DNA of 38,368 bases from Pedobacter sp. KBW06 (GCF_003852525.1 NZ_QAJL01000003.1:840391-878758); one strand, 5' to 3'. Shown: positions 18,401 through 27,700, counted from the stretch's first letter. Notes: generated from the letters alone by a model not told the origin. Numbers and translations are program-made.

Positions 18401-20913
18401 TCGCCTCCACCAACGCCATTGGTACTGGTAATGTTGCTCACCTGAGTAGTAATCAGGGAAGGAATAGTATAAGATCGAAAGGATTCTTCCGTGCCAAAAG
18501 AAGTGCCTGCGCTATTAACTGCATAAGCCCTTACATAATAAGTTTTATTGGGTGCCAGTCCGGTAATGGTACTGCTAAAGGAACCATCCCCCCCTGCCAG
18601 TTCCGTTTTATCTGCACTGGAAAGATCAGGTGTAAAATTAGGCACCAGGCTCCAGACCAATCCTTTTAAGCTAACCAGGGCTCCCCCGTTTTCTTTCACC
18701 TCCCCACCACCGATGGTACTCGCCCCGGCGGTCGCACCAATTTTAGTAGTGGTTACCACTGGTTTTACCGGAGGAGCAGTTTCAAACTCCAGCACCTCGC
18801 CATAACTCGTTCCAACATTATTGGTCGCATAGGCCCTGATGAAATAAGTTGTTTTCCCCATCAGCCCTTTAATGTTGCTGATAAAGTTCCCGCTCCCGTT
18901 TCCATTGCTGGTAAAATCACCGTCCAGAGAAGGGTTGTTATTGGTACTCCAGCACACCCCTCTGCTATGGACCGGCATTCTTCCATCTGTAGTGATTTCC
19001 CCTCCGGTACTTACCGTTGAACTGCTGATCAGCGTTCCCGGTTTGCTGCTTACCTTTGGTTTTTCGGGCGTGGTAAAATGATAGGTATCACCATAGGCAG
19101 TACCCAGGCTATTAATGGCATAGGCACGGACATAATAAGTGGTGCCCGGGCTCAGGGAAGTCAGGTAACTATAAAAAAGTCCCGTTCCGCTTCCAATTAC
19201 GGGATGTGCTGTTTTTGTTATTAAAGCGGTAGTGGGTGGCTCAGCTGCAGAGGTCGTCCAGCAAATTCCTTTTGTGGTTACCGGGGAAACCCCATTACTG
19301 GTAATGTCTCCTCCGCTGTAGGCAACCGTTCCGTTATAGCCTTCAAAATAGCCATTCTCATGACTTGCCGCATCGTAATTGAAGGGCTTAACGGTCGATA
19401 ATGTAGGTAAGGAAGTTGTGATAAAGCTGGACTCGCTGCTAAAGCTCGTGCCGATGCTGTTTTTCGCATAGGCCCTTACATAATACAGCGTTCCGGGAAT
19501 CAGGCCACTGATGTTGCAGCTAAACTTACCGATGTCGGTAGGGTTAACGGTAGAAGAAGGCCCGTAGGTAATATTTATCCGGTCTGTGCTCCAGCTCATT
19601 CCCCGTTCTGTAACCACTTCTCCACCATTGTTGATGATGGTCACTTCGCTCAGTGCCGAGACTTCTGTAATGTCTGTAATCCGGATGTTTGGGGAACTCA
19701 ATACTGGTGCTGTTGCACTTGGTGTGGTAAACTCCAGAAGGTTTCCGTAACCCGTTCCGCCTACATTGACGGCATAGGCACGGACATAATATTTGGTATT
19801 CCTCAACAGGTCGGTCAGCTTACTTGGAAAGGAGCCCACTCCAGAACCATCAGAGGAAGTCACTGCCGCGGGGTCAGTCATCGGATCGCCTGTAGCACTC
19901 CAGATGATGCCACGGGCCGTAATTGGTGCTCCGCCATCATCATTGATGATTCCGCCACTGTTGGCACTGATGGGCGTAAAATGACTGATATCTATGGTAA
20001 TGATCGAAGGAATTGCTGCAACAGCCGTCTTGAAAGTCAGCTCTTCTCCGTAAACGATCCCGGAACTGTTAAGGGCATAAGCACGAACATGGTAAACGGT
20101 ACTTGCCTGTAGTCCCGATAGGATGCCCGGAAAGATCCCGGTGTCTTTACCAGAGACCAGGTTTTTAGTTTTTGTAGTCAGACTCGTGTCCGGATTTCTG
20201 CTGGTGCTCCAGCAAATCCCCTGAACGGTCACTGCTGATCCGCCATTTGCCCGAATGTCTACCCCCGACCTTGCGGAAGTATTGTTGATCTGATTTGGAG
20301 CAATGGTAGCGATGAGGGGCAGGCAACTCAGTTCAATCCATTTTATGCCATCATAATAACGGATGGCATTGGAAACACTGTTGATATAAATTGCGCCTGC
20401 CGACAAGCCCAAAGGAATCGGATTGGCCGGAAGAACGGGCAATCTGGAGATTTTTAATTCGCTATGGGTAGAGAAATTGTCATTCGTTTTAAAACTGGCT
20501 TTTGCGTTCAACTGCGCAACGGGAGTCCATCTGTTTCCATCATAAACCATGAGGGTCTTTTCCGACTTCGAATAATAAACACCTCCGCCGGGAACATTTC
20601 CCGCAGGTGCTGTACCTAAAGACGACAAATATGGGATTCCCGTTTTTACTTCCAGGTAATCTTTAACAACATCGGTATTGATGTCACTGCTGCAAAGCGT
20701 TTCCCAGGAAACTCCATTATAAATCAGCGGTTGCTTATCCGAAAGGCTATAAATCATCATTCCCGGTAAGGCTGCAGAAACCGTTGCAGGATCTACCGCC
20801 GGAAGGTGTGGAATCCCGCCGATTACCCTAAAGTAATCCTGTGCGGAAGCAGCACCAATGCCGGTGAACAAGAGGAAAGATATAATTTTAACAAGATGAA
20901 CCTGTGCCTTCAA
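12457..20913 (-). CDS. Giant secreted repeat protein with 22 Fn3-like repeats and two FISUMP domains
   Basis: A 2818-residue protein. The start is TTG at 20911-20913, preceded by a GGAG element 11 bases upstream. The signal peptide is KAQVHLVKIISFLLFTGIGAASAQ-like. Residues about 26-195 carry three G-x-x-Y...Y-D/N-G-x-x-W modules. Then come 21 fibronectin-III-like repeats of about 97 residues (YYVRAYAxNSxGTxYG), a FISUMP domain (about 2320-2515), one more repeat, and a second FISUMP domain (about 2622-2818) that ends the protein at IRCLKD. Each FISUMP shows CWITQNLGADQQ, FNRLQGYK, NDPC, GWRIPT and a final RCL. No type IX sorting domain or LPXTG motif follows. Only 14 bases separate it from the S74 gene upstream. 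Colinear repeats show it is a duplicate of the gene at 1-9200. It is probably an extended surface adhesin; the ligand is unknown. Confidence 0.95.
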   Translation of the reverse strand: MKAQVHLVKIISFLLFTGIGAASAQDYFRVIGGIPHLPAVDPATVSAALPGMMIYSLSDKQPLIYNGVSWETLCSSDINTDVVKDYLEVKTGIPYLSSLGTAPAGNVPGGGVYYSKSEKTLMVYDGNRWTPVAQLNAKASFKTNDNFSTHSELKISRLPVLPANPIPLGLSAGAIYINSVSNAIRYYDGIKWIELSCLPLIATIAPNQINNTSARSGVDIRANGGSAVTVQGICWSTSRNPDTSLTTKTKNLVSGKDTGIFPGILSGLQASTVYHVRAYALNSSGIVYGEELTFKTAVAAIPSIITIDISHFTPISANSGGIINDDGGAPITARGIIWSATGDPMTDPAAVTSSDGSGVGSFPSKLTDLLRNTKYYVRAYAVNVGGTGYGNLLEFTTPSATAPVLSSPNIRITDITEVSALSEVTIINNGGEVVTERGMSWSTDRINITYGPSSTVNPTDIGKFSCNISGLIPGTLYYVRAYAKNSIGTSFSSESSFITTSLPTLSTVKPFNYDAASHENGYFEGYNGTVAYSGGDITSNGVSPVTTKGICWTTSAAEPPTTALITKTAHPVIGSGTGLFYSYLTSLSPGTTYYVRAYAINSLGTAYGDTYHFTTPEKPKVSSKPGTLISSSTVSTGGEITTDGRMPVHSRGVCWSTNNNPSLDGDFTSNGNGSGNFISNIKGLMGKTTYFIRAYATNNVGTSYGEVLEFETAPPVKPVVTTTKIGATAGASTIGGGEVKENGGALVSLKGLVWSLVPNFTPDLSSADKTELAGGDGSFSSTITGLAPNKTYYVRAYAVNSAGTSFGTEESFRSYTIPSLITTQVSNITSTNGVGGGDIFNDGGDPVKTSGIVWSTSVNPTTDLATKTTSGTGIGNFIHQLKELMGNTTYYVRAYASNAAGTAYGNEVSFKTGPAVPPAISTLEASQVSGNSAMSGGRLISNGGALITSNGMVWNILSGFQPDRETKNRTLQNDPESFTTEITGLTPGTIYYARAYAGNPAGLVYGNEIAFKTATLATITTLKPIAASITSTSATSGGSILNNGGSYIRNNGICWSTRENPTLEDEKVISGSGTGSFTAELSDLLGATTYYVRAFATNFAGVAYGNQEVLFTKPAVPATVITTKLNGITGKSAEAGGNITSNGGGLVTTRGVLWSVYPDFNPDTVVNNKTAETGYVKGAFTSQIRKLSPGTTYYVRAYAVTAAGIAYGELVNFTTPRMPEVNTNPPKLVGNTSVVMGGTVLNSEGSNVTARGVFWSTRENFIPDTLSADRTYNGGGLGSFDSKLQDLKPDTKYFVRAYAISIAGISYGEQVSFTTFPPTVPVLTTVKAVSISGTGAVSGGDIADEGGVVADTRGVVWSTQPNFDPLTTGSRKTIQTGSGKGVFNSNITGLSLGTTYYVRAYASNRVGTAYGDELSFTTHRLPSLSTIDISANAANQAKSGGTISFDGGTPIIAQGVCWSLNPHPTVGLTTKTIDAGRGVFTSLMSSLKPVTTYYVRAYAINSIGVAYGNEISFVTAAVLPVLTTTDPAITSNTTVSSGGTISFDGGAAVTARGIVWSEDKNFKPETVITNRTTDGQGIGSFISEMSGLVKSVSYYVRAYATNSVGTAYGAQFHVSIFATSPLLNTNVVTAITGTTATSGGEITSDGGAVVFKRGICWGTEQNPTIALPGKTSNEDLGNGTFVGQMTGLLPNTLYYVRAYAINGIGVAYGLEESFLTLAVPTLTATTPVTNIRATTATSGGTITDDGRTPILSRGIVWSLYSNPTTALSTKTTDNISQGIGTFTAELTGLEPNKTYYVRAYAVNSVGTNYGSETTLKTNVVMLPSLSTNAITDADGLSAKSGGNISDDGGMPVTARGLVWNTSPAPTIALPTKIVNGKGGTGLFEDYFSGLIPGTTYYVRAYATNSLGTAYGNEITFVTPAVLPRLSNVAISNINRNNAEGTASLLIDGGAVITDLGLIWNTIDVIPTPATADNSLSVGASGTSITGTITRLLPATKYYVWAYGTNLVGTGYSSKSTSFNTPDLATVITTKPSLIAQSTARSGGQISTDGGNPVTAKGVCWSITENPVIGIGNFTNDGTGNAAFISSMTALQKGTLYYVRAYATNGMGTAYGNQESFTTLDVPALSTNAVTEITSTSGLSGGEITADGGADVTVKGVVWDTKELPTIALTTKTSIAGKLPNPFTSKMSPLAIATKYYIRAYATNSVGTAYGNQQVMNTSAVLPVVTIAKLSNMTTSSAVSTAEVTSDGGAMVTARGFVWNTTGNPTIGDGQLITEGTGMGIFNHTISGLTEGPVYYIRAYATNGVGTVYSSEITSFKICPSTFTINHYAGYNGAAVTKRITYNVVSSNVSGEARCWITQNLGADQQATAWNDATEASAGWYWQFNRLQGYKLEGAVRTPGTTWNTVITENENWSAENDPCNQLLGGGWRIPTSTEWAKAAGAPQSWGSPTGAYASDLKLHSAGNLTGSGALTARGSGHGYWTATTHGSNSGWGWYLFNGGSVQYAAKFTAYPVRCLSKETLKRAPSVSNVAVVPPASINTTSTEVAAFVTMDGGAPVTARGFVWNTTGNPTLSDQVLSMGSGLGDFNGVLTGLSEGATYYVRAFASNSEGTNYSVAVYSFRVCVPVTVVHKAGVKGSPVDKTVTYQTASANFTGAMKCWITQNLGADQQATAANDATEASAGWNWQFNRLQGYKHDGVTRTPMAGWQADIYENSDWIPANDPCTQLLGTGWRIPTATEWRKTIGPPQSWTGPGDIYNSVLKMHAAGHYTSAALNGRGSSHGYWTSSQNPNISWGWYLVNGNNVAYAAKLSAYSIRCLKD
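13970..20315 (-). repeat. Tandem array of 21 Fn3-like repeats (right giant)
   Basis: In-frame units of about 290-300 bp, each ending in a codon block for YYVRAYA followed by GTxYG. Two classes partly alternate: one with GICWST...NPT and one with GVVWS...FNPDT. One further repeat sits between the FISUMP domains at about 13045-13350. Confidence 0.92.
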
Positions 20914-20927
20914 AATAATGTGTACTC

Positions 20928-23900
20928 CTATTTATTCATTTTTTCAAGAATGCTGTTGATCTGCTCCTGCTGACGGTCCATGCGCACTTTCAATGCTTCA
21001 ATTTCTTTTTGCTGTTCTTTTATAGCCTGAATCAGCATTCCGGTAAGCTGGGTATAATCGACTTTCAAAAAGCCATCTTTCCCCTGGGTTACCATTTCAG
21101 GATATACCTTTTGTAATTCCTGGGCAATAACCCCGATCTTGGCACCGCTCACATATTTACGTTTGTTTTTATATTCGAAGCTTACTCCCCTGATCTGACC
21201 GATCTTTTGTAATACATTACCCAATGTTTCGATATGGTCTTTTAACCTTCTGTCTGAAGGCGTAAAGAGGTTTCCGTTGATGGTCAGGTCTTGTCCTAAA
21301 CTGGCATTGCCGGGAGCATCAAAGCTTAAGCCTTTACCCGTCACACCATCGTTGCTGATGGAATTCACAGAGAGCTTTATGTTTTGTGTGGCCAGGTGAT
21401 TTCCGAGGTTATCTTTTCCTGCAGCAGTGGCTGAAGTCAGTCCATCGTCTACATATTTCTTGTTCACCGCATCCTGATTTCCGACAGGGTTTGCCAGGTT
21501 GGTGATGTTTTTACCAGCCATGGAAAGTTCAGCAGTAGGTGCACCGAATCCAGTGAGGGATACCTCATTTTTAGCTGTTGCCGTAGCGATGCCCTGTGCA
21601 TTTCCTACAAAGAGATTCCCTTCAGCAAGTTTGTCATTTGCTACCGGTACCCAGTCCGTACCATTGTAAACATAAAGGCGTTTATCAGTGGTATTGTAAT
21701 AGGTATCTCCAACAACCGGATTTACTGGTGCTGTTGGCCCAACCGGAGTTTTTGTTGTTTTTGAATCTACATATTTCTTGGTCGCCGCATCCTGATCTGT
21801 TTCCGGATCTTTAAGGCTGGTGATTTTCAGGCCAGCCATAGCAATGTCTGCGAGAGGGAACCCGAAACCACTTAAAGGAATCTCTGTTTTCGTAATTTCT
21901 GAAGCCTTTCCAAGGTCATTTCCAATCAGGAAGTTTCCTTTTGTCAGGGCAAGTGCATCGGGTGTAAATGTCTTTTTGTCTACATAATTTTTTGTTGCAG
22001 CTTCTTGTGCATTGATCGGATCAACGAGGTTCGTGATCTTAAAATTCCCCATAGATACATCTCCCTGAGCGGAACCAAAACCGCTCAATGGAATTACATT
22101 TTTTGGCGTAGATATGGCAATGCCATCAGGACTTCCTACATACAAATGTCCATCGGCAAGCTTATTGTCTACCGGAACCCAGTCCTTACCATTGTAAACA
22201 TACATACGGTTATCCGTGGTATTGTAATACGTATCTCCGGCTACAGGATTGGCTGGTGCCGTTGGTCCTACAGGAGGTTTAGAAGAAGATTTTGAATCTA
22301 CGTATTTCTTAGTTGCCGCATCCTGCGCATCGGCCGGATCTGCAAGGTTGGTGATCTTAAATCCCGTTGTTCCGTTGCCGAAAGAGACATCCGCTTTCGG
22401 GCTCCCAAAATCACTTAAAGGAATCGCCGTTTTCGCTACTGCATCGGCTTTATTTTGTGCATTTCCAACCAAAACATGATCCGTTGCCAGGGATAAGGAA
22501 CCAGGATTGGCTACTTTTCTATCCACATAAGCCATAGTGGCCGCATCCTGAGCCAAAACCGGATCTTTTAGAAAATTGATGTTAAATTGAGTCGTCTCAT
22601 CGCCCATTGCAATGTTTTCCGCTGCTTTGGCAAAACCACTCAAAGGAACGTTCTTTTTGGGTACGGCAATGGCTTTTCCACTTACATCCCCCAGAAACAG
22701 GTGCGCTGAAGGGAGGGACAATAACGTTCCCGGTGCTTTGAAAAGATCATCTACATATTTTTTGGTTGCTGCTTCCTGATCTTCGGTAGGATTAAGAAGT
22801 GAAGTGATCTTAAAACCTCCGAGCGCAATATCTGCCTGCGCAGCACCAAAACCACTTAAAGGAATTGCCGTTTTTAATACATCTGCAGCTTTGCCGTTCA
22901 GGTCGCCGACAAAAAGATTTCCCGTTGTTAAGCTAATGCTTCCCGAACCGATGACCTTACGGTCAAGGTAATTCTTGGTCACCGCATCCTGGGCATCTGT
23001 CGGATCCGCAAGGTTTGTGATTTTGAAAGTACCCATAGCGACCGGGGCCTTTGCTTCTCCAAACTCACTTACTGCAATGGTGTTCTTTTTCACAGCCATG
23101 GCGGTACTTGCATCACTTCCCACATAGACCTCTCCTTTTGGGAGGTTCAGGTTTGCCGGAAGGATCACTTTAGTATCCACATAGTTTCTGGTTGCGGCAT
23201 CCTGAGCCGCTGTAGGATCGGCAAGGTTGGTGATCTTAAAATTAGAACCAGGGGCTCCTGCTCCCATAGAGACATTCGCGAGTGCTTTGTCAAAGCCGGA
23301 GATCGGGATCAGACTTTTATGAATGGCATCGGCTTTGCCTGAGGTATTACCTACAAACAGGTTGTTATTGGGTAAGGCCAAAAGCGTTGGATTTTTAAGC
23401 TGGGCATCTACATAATCTTTATTCGCCGCATCTGATCCGAAAGACGGAGCTTTCAGATTGGTGATTTTAAAATTGTTTCCTGTACCGTCTCCCATAGAAA
23501 CATCATCTAATGGATTCGCAAATCCACTGATCGGGATATTCAATTTATCCAGCTTTTCATCGTTTATTGCTGCAGGCTGAATCGTTAACTTCCCTATCGT
23601 GGTGATTTTAGCATCGCCGGATAAGGGTACTGAGGTGGCAACATTTGAATTGTTACCTACATAAATCTGACCTGTTTTTAGTGAATTATCCAGAGGCGTC
23701 CATGTTGTTCCGTTAAAAACATACAGCTTATGATCGGAAGTATTATAGAATAAGGAACCTTCGCGGATTGCTGCTGTTCCGGGATCGGGGCTGGTTGGCG
23801 CAGAAGGCGTAGAACCATTGGTAGATACTTCTACCCATTTCCCGTTTTTATCGTAGACATACAGAATATTGAGATCTGTATTAAAAAACATGTCTCCTGG

Positions 23901-24743
23901 TTTGGATTGAGTAGGCAATTCCGTTCCCGGTCCGCCGGGAATAGAAGAGCTGCTGATAACTTTCCATTTATTATCTGCAGCCATCATGTACAGTTTCATT
24001 TCTCCTTTCACAAAGAAAACATCCCCATATTTGGAAGAAACAGGAAGTGAAGATAAACTGCGGGGTTCTGCCCAGGCAGTTCCATCAAAAACATAATACT
24101 TACTATCCCAGTAGGACATAAAAATGTCGCCTTTGGTGCCGGGATCTGCGGAGCTCGGAGGATTGGCATAATCCGTCCGGATACTTCCCATTGAAATACT
24201 TTTCCAGCCATCGGCCGTCAGCTGATATAATAATTTGTCTCCTGAATTAAAGATAATGTCACCTACGGTTCCTGAAGAAGTTGGCAATGCATCACCAACG
24301 GTATAATTCGGGATTGCGGTATTAATGGCCAGAATTGCTGTATTTGAAGCACTGGTCAATGCCGCTGCAGGGGTGTTAATGGTAGTCAATGGAAAGCCCC
24401 GCTGACTGGGTCTGTAAATCAGACCTAAACCTATTCCGGGAGGAATCGCATCAAAAGCTTTGGATGTGGTATTGATATTTGAACCATCAATACTTACTTC
24501 CAGAATTTCAAACGTATTTCCGCTTTTGTCAATGATCTGATCTCCCTTACGCACCTGATCGGCACTGAACATATTGGCTGCATCAGCAAATGATCCATTG
24601 ATGTAATAGACATTTGGTTCCGTCCCGGTATTGATAAACAGGATCGTAAACTGACCATTAAACTGGTTTATTGTTTGCGACTGACCACGGAAGGCCAAAA
24701 CCATTAAAAATAAAACAAGGACACAAATTTTATATGATTTCAT
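20928..24743 (-). CDS. Secreted tail-fibre-like protein with C-terminal S74 intramolecular chaperone
   Basis: A 1271-residue protein with a signal peptide (MKSYKICVLVLFLMVLAFRGQSQ). Residues about 155-355 contain five G-D-x-x-Y/F-N...L-Y-x-Y-x-G-x-W modules, with two more inside the repeat region. Residues about 390-1095 hold nine phage tail-fibre-type repeats (IPLSGFG, then FKITNLADP and AATKKYVD). The C-terminus is a peptidase S74 chaperone of endosialidase: SDRRLK at 1163-1168, GVSFEYK, IGVIAQELQKVYPEMV, DYTQLTGMLIQAI, then a coiled coil. Ser1163 and Lys1168 have the five-residue spacing of the Ser-Lys dyad known from phage tailspikes, so self-cleavage before Ser1163 after trimerisation is expected. 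The gene begins 4 bases after the 1777-aa gene stops, which implies coupling. Probably a trimeric surface fibre. Confidence 0.93.
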   Translation of the reverse strand: MKSYKICVLVLFLMVLAFRGQSQTINQFNGQFTILFINTGTEPNVYYINGSFADAANMFSADQVRKGDQIIDKSGNTFEILEVSIDGSNINTTSKAFDAIPPGIGLGLIYRPSQRGFPLTTINTPAAALTSASNTAILAINTAIPNYTVGDALPTSSGTVGDIIFNSGDKLLYQLTADGWKSISMGSIRTDYANPPSSADPGTKGDIFMSYWDSKYYVFDGTAWAEPRSLSSLPVSSKYGDVFFVKGEMKLYMMAADNKWKVISSSSIPGGPGTELPTQSKPGDMFFNTDLNILYVYDKNGKWVEVSTNGSTPSAPTSPDPGTAAIREGSLFYNTSDHKLYVFNGTTWTPLDNSLKTGQIYVGNNSNVATSVPLSGDAKITTIGKLTIQPAAINDEKLDKLNIPISGFANPLDDVSMGDGTGNNFKITNLKAPSFGSDAANKDYVDAQLKNPTLLALPNNNLFVGNTSGKADAIHKSLIPISGFDKALANVSMGAGAPGSNFKITNLADPTAAQDAATRNYVDTKVILPANLNLPKGEVYVGSDASTAMAVKKNTIAVSEFGEAKAPVAMGTFKITNLADPTDAQDAVTKNYLDRKVIGSGSISLTTGNLFVGDLNGKAADVLKTAIPLSGFGAAQADIALGGFKITSLLNPTEDQEAATKKYVDDLFKAPGTLLSLPSAHLFLGDVSGKAIAVPKKNVPLSGFAKAAENIAMGDETTQFNINFLKDPVLAQDAATMAYVDRKVANPGSLSLATDHVLVGNAQNKADAVAKTAIPLSDFGSPKADVSFGNGTTGFKITNLADPADAQDAATKKYVDSKSSSKPPVGPTAPANPVAGDTYYNTTDNRMYVYNGKDWVPVDNKLADGHLYVGSPDGIAISTPKNVIPLSGFGSAQGDVSMGNFKITNLVDPINAQEAATKNYVDKKTFTPDALALTKGNFLIGNDLGKASEITKTEIPLSGFGFPLADIAMAGLKITSLKDPETDQDAATKKYVDSKTTKTPVGPTAPVNPVVGDTYYNTTDKRLYVYNGTDWVPVANDKLAEGNLFVGNAQGIATATAKNEVSLTGFGAPTAELSMAGKNITNLANPVGNQDAVNKKYVDDGLTSATAAGKDNLGNHLATQNIKLSVNSISNDGVTGKGLSFDAPGNASLGQDLTINGNLFTPSDRRLKDHIETLGNVLQKIGQIRGVSFEYKNKRKYVSGAKIGVIAQELQKVYPEMVTQGKDGFLKVDYTQLTGMLIQAIKEQQKEIEALKVRMDRQQEQINSILEKMNK
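20931..21257 (-). other. S74 chaperone domain expected to be cleaved off
   Basis: Codons 1163-1271 of the 1271-aa gene. Ser1163 (codon at 21255-21257) begins SDRRLK, and Lys1168 completes the dyad. The domain ends in a heptad-like helix (EQQKEIEALKVRMDRQQEQI) that would hold three chains together. Confidence 0.8.
21440..23545 (-). repeat. Nine tail-fibre-type repeats of the 1271-aa protein
   Basis: Nine units, most of about 65-75 residues, each with IPLSGFG, a short AMG-FKITNL stretch and an end like DAATKKYVD. Two units are lengthened by inserted GDTYYNTTD...YNG-W modules. A tenth copy lies in the neighbouring 1777-aa gene near 29150-29275. Confidence 0.88.
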
Positions 24744-24747
24744 ATGT

Positions 24748-27700
24748 TTAAGGTCTTACTGTAATAAAGAAACCCAGTGATCCGGTATGGTTACTGATGT
24801 TATTGGTTTGCAGGTTAACAGTACCGTTGGCATAGCCCTGTAAAGTGAAACCAAAATTTCCTCCCCCCATCATGGTCACGGCATTGACTACAGGACTTGC
24901 GGAGTTGATATCAATGATCTGGACAACGGGTACGACCAGGTCGTCCGGCCCGTTATTCCATAATGCATTTTTATCGATCAGGGCAATATTCAGGAAGGCC
25001 TGGCTGCCAAGCTCCGCATAACTTGTTTTGAACTTAATATAGTCCAGGGTCACACCTACCGGAATCGTAATCGTTACCGTGTTTCCAGCTAATGTTGCGG
25101 TAACACCCGGACCGCTGGCCCTGATGAAATATTTTTTACTGCTCAGGAAATAAGTGACCAGGGAACTGCCTCCTCCACCGGCAACCGGCGTTACCCAGTT
25201 TGCTTTTTTACCATCAGCACTTACAGTTAACACTTTATTGGCATCTGTTGATTCAACGATGTCTGTGATTTTATCCAGCTTTGCTTTATCGATCGCCGGC
25301 ATTAATCCAGCCGCAGCATTGGTTGCACCAGAAATGGTTGCAGAAGTTCCTGTGCTGGAAGTCATCGTTCCATCTGTTGGCCCTGTAGTAAACCCAAGAT
25401 TGGTTGCTCCGCCACCACCACCGGCAGCAGGTGTTACCCAGGTTGCAGCCGTTCCGGTACTATTTACCGTCAAGACCTTATTTGCATCTCCGGGAGCTGT
25501 AATTGCAGCAATTTTATCCAGTTTAACCTTATCACCAGGTAACATCAGACTGGCATTTGTGGTAGAGCCTCCGATGATTACCGCAGCAGTACCTGTACTG
25601 CTGCCTACCGTACCATTTGTGGCAGCTGCTGTATAAGCCAGGTCTGTTTTTGCAGAAAGGATTCCGGTGCCATCGATCGCAAGACCGGCACCTACTTTTA
25701 CCCCACCCAATGTCGCAGCCGCAGCTGTCGGCAAAGTGTAAGCCGCACCTCCGCTACCATTTGCAGCTTTGGTTACCCTTCCCTGGGCATCTACACTAAT
25801 GTTTGCAGAAGTGAAATCTCCTGGTGTACCTACAAATGCATTTGGAAGTGAAATCGTTGGATTTCCGGCAACACCATCGCCATTGGCCAACGTTAATCCT
25901 GATCCGGCTGCGATGGCACGCGTTACCGCAGAACCTAATCCTGTCCTCACTACAATTCCGGTCGTATTCAAACCGGCAACAGCAGTCAGGTTATCTGATT
26001 TATCTTGTTTAGTGGCATCCGCAGTTACCGGAAGAACGATATCCGCAGATCCGTCGAAGGTAACCCCGTTAATTTTACGTCCAGGACTTAATTTTGAAGC
26101 AGATGCTGCTGTAGTTGCCGTCGTTGCATTCCCGCTTAAACTGGCGGTAATCGTGCCTGCAGAAAAATTACCTGAAGCATCTCTTTTAACAATCGTGTTT
26201 GCTGTATTTGCACTGGTCGCAGCTGTTACTGCAGCAATTCCTGTGCTGATATTTACCGCTGATGTACCACCTACAGAAACTACTGTTGGTGCATCCGCAG
26301 TACCTCCCAGTTCATTGGTTAACCTGAGAATTCCTTTCGTTGCTGCTGTAGCCGGAACCACTGTCGATCCCACAACAACGCCATCCACATAATCCTTAAT
26401 CGCTTTTACAGATGGATACTTATCCACTGACGCGCCATCTGCAGCAACATTTGTACTTTTATTTGATTTATCTTCTTTTCCATTTAATGCCGTGGCTGTA
26501 GCTGTACTTACCGGCTTATTGGCATCACTGGTGTTCTCTACATTCCCCAGACCAAGATCAGCTTTAGCAATGTTTACCGCACCGATCTGTCCGTTCACAG
26601 ATTGTACCAATGAAGTGGAAGGGGTAAGAATTTCTACCCAGTTTGCCAGTACACTGGATGGCAAAGTTCTCAGGACATAACTCTTACTCTGATCTGTCCT
26701 GATCACGGTACTTCCTACCACAGCAGCAGATAAAGCAAGCATTTTGGCCTGAGTATCCACCACATCTACTGAAGAGAAAGACAAAGCTGGAATCTGGCCA
26801 ACCGGAATTTTACCAGAACCATCAAGTGTAGCCACTCCATTTACAGCTGCTTTTTCGGTCAGGTTGATTTTGGCATCCAATGCTGTTTTCACGGCATTGC
26901 TTACGGGCTTATCCGCATCTTTGGTATTGTCTACATTTCCCAGACCGAGGTTTTGTTTGGCATCTGCAGGTGTAGTTGCTCCGGTACCTCCGTTAGCAAT
27001 CCCAACTGTTCCCGTCACATTAGCCGCGTTACCAGGAATATTACCTGTTACTTTAGTTCCGCTAACCGATAGTATTTTTGGATCAGTTACATTTTCATCT
27101 TTAATTTTCACCGTGGTCACCGCATCAGCAGCAATCCTTGGTAGAGAAGCCACGTTGGTTAAATCACCCGCCAGCTGAATTTTACCGAGAACTGTTGTCG
27201 TTGCATCGGGAACACCACCAGCACCAATTACCGCATCGTTTACTTTTGTATCTACATAGGTCTTAATGGCCAATACAGAAGGATATTTCTCTCCCGAAGC
27301 ACCATCAGCGACAACATTTGTACTTTTATTTGATTTGTCTTCTTTTAATCCCAATGCCAGTTCAGTCGCTTTGCTCACCGGTTTGTCTAAGTCTGGTGTA
27401 TTTTCAACTTTATCCAGACCCAGGTTGACTTTAGCTCCTGCCGGATTATTTGCTCCGGTACCTCCGTTTACGATCCCTACAATTCCAGTTACATTCGCTG
27501 CATTTCCAGGAATATTACCGGTTACTTTGGTTCCGCTTACATCGACAATTTTACTATCGGTTATGCTTCCGTCTTTTATTTTTCCGGCAGTGATGGCGTC
27601 ATTTGCCACAAGTGGTTTATCGGCAGTTCCGGTCAAATCACCAGCCAGCTGAACTTTACCTTTCTCCAATGTTGTGGCATCTACCACATTTGCAGAACCG

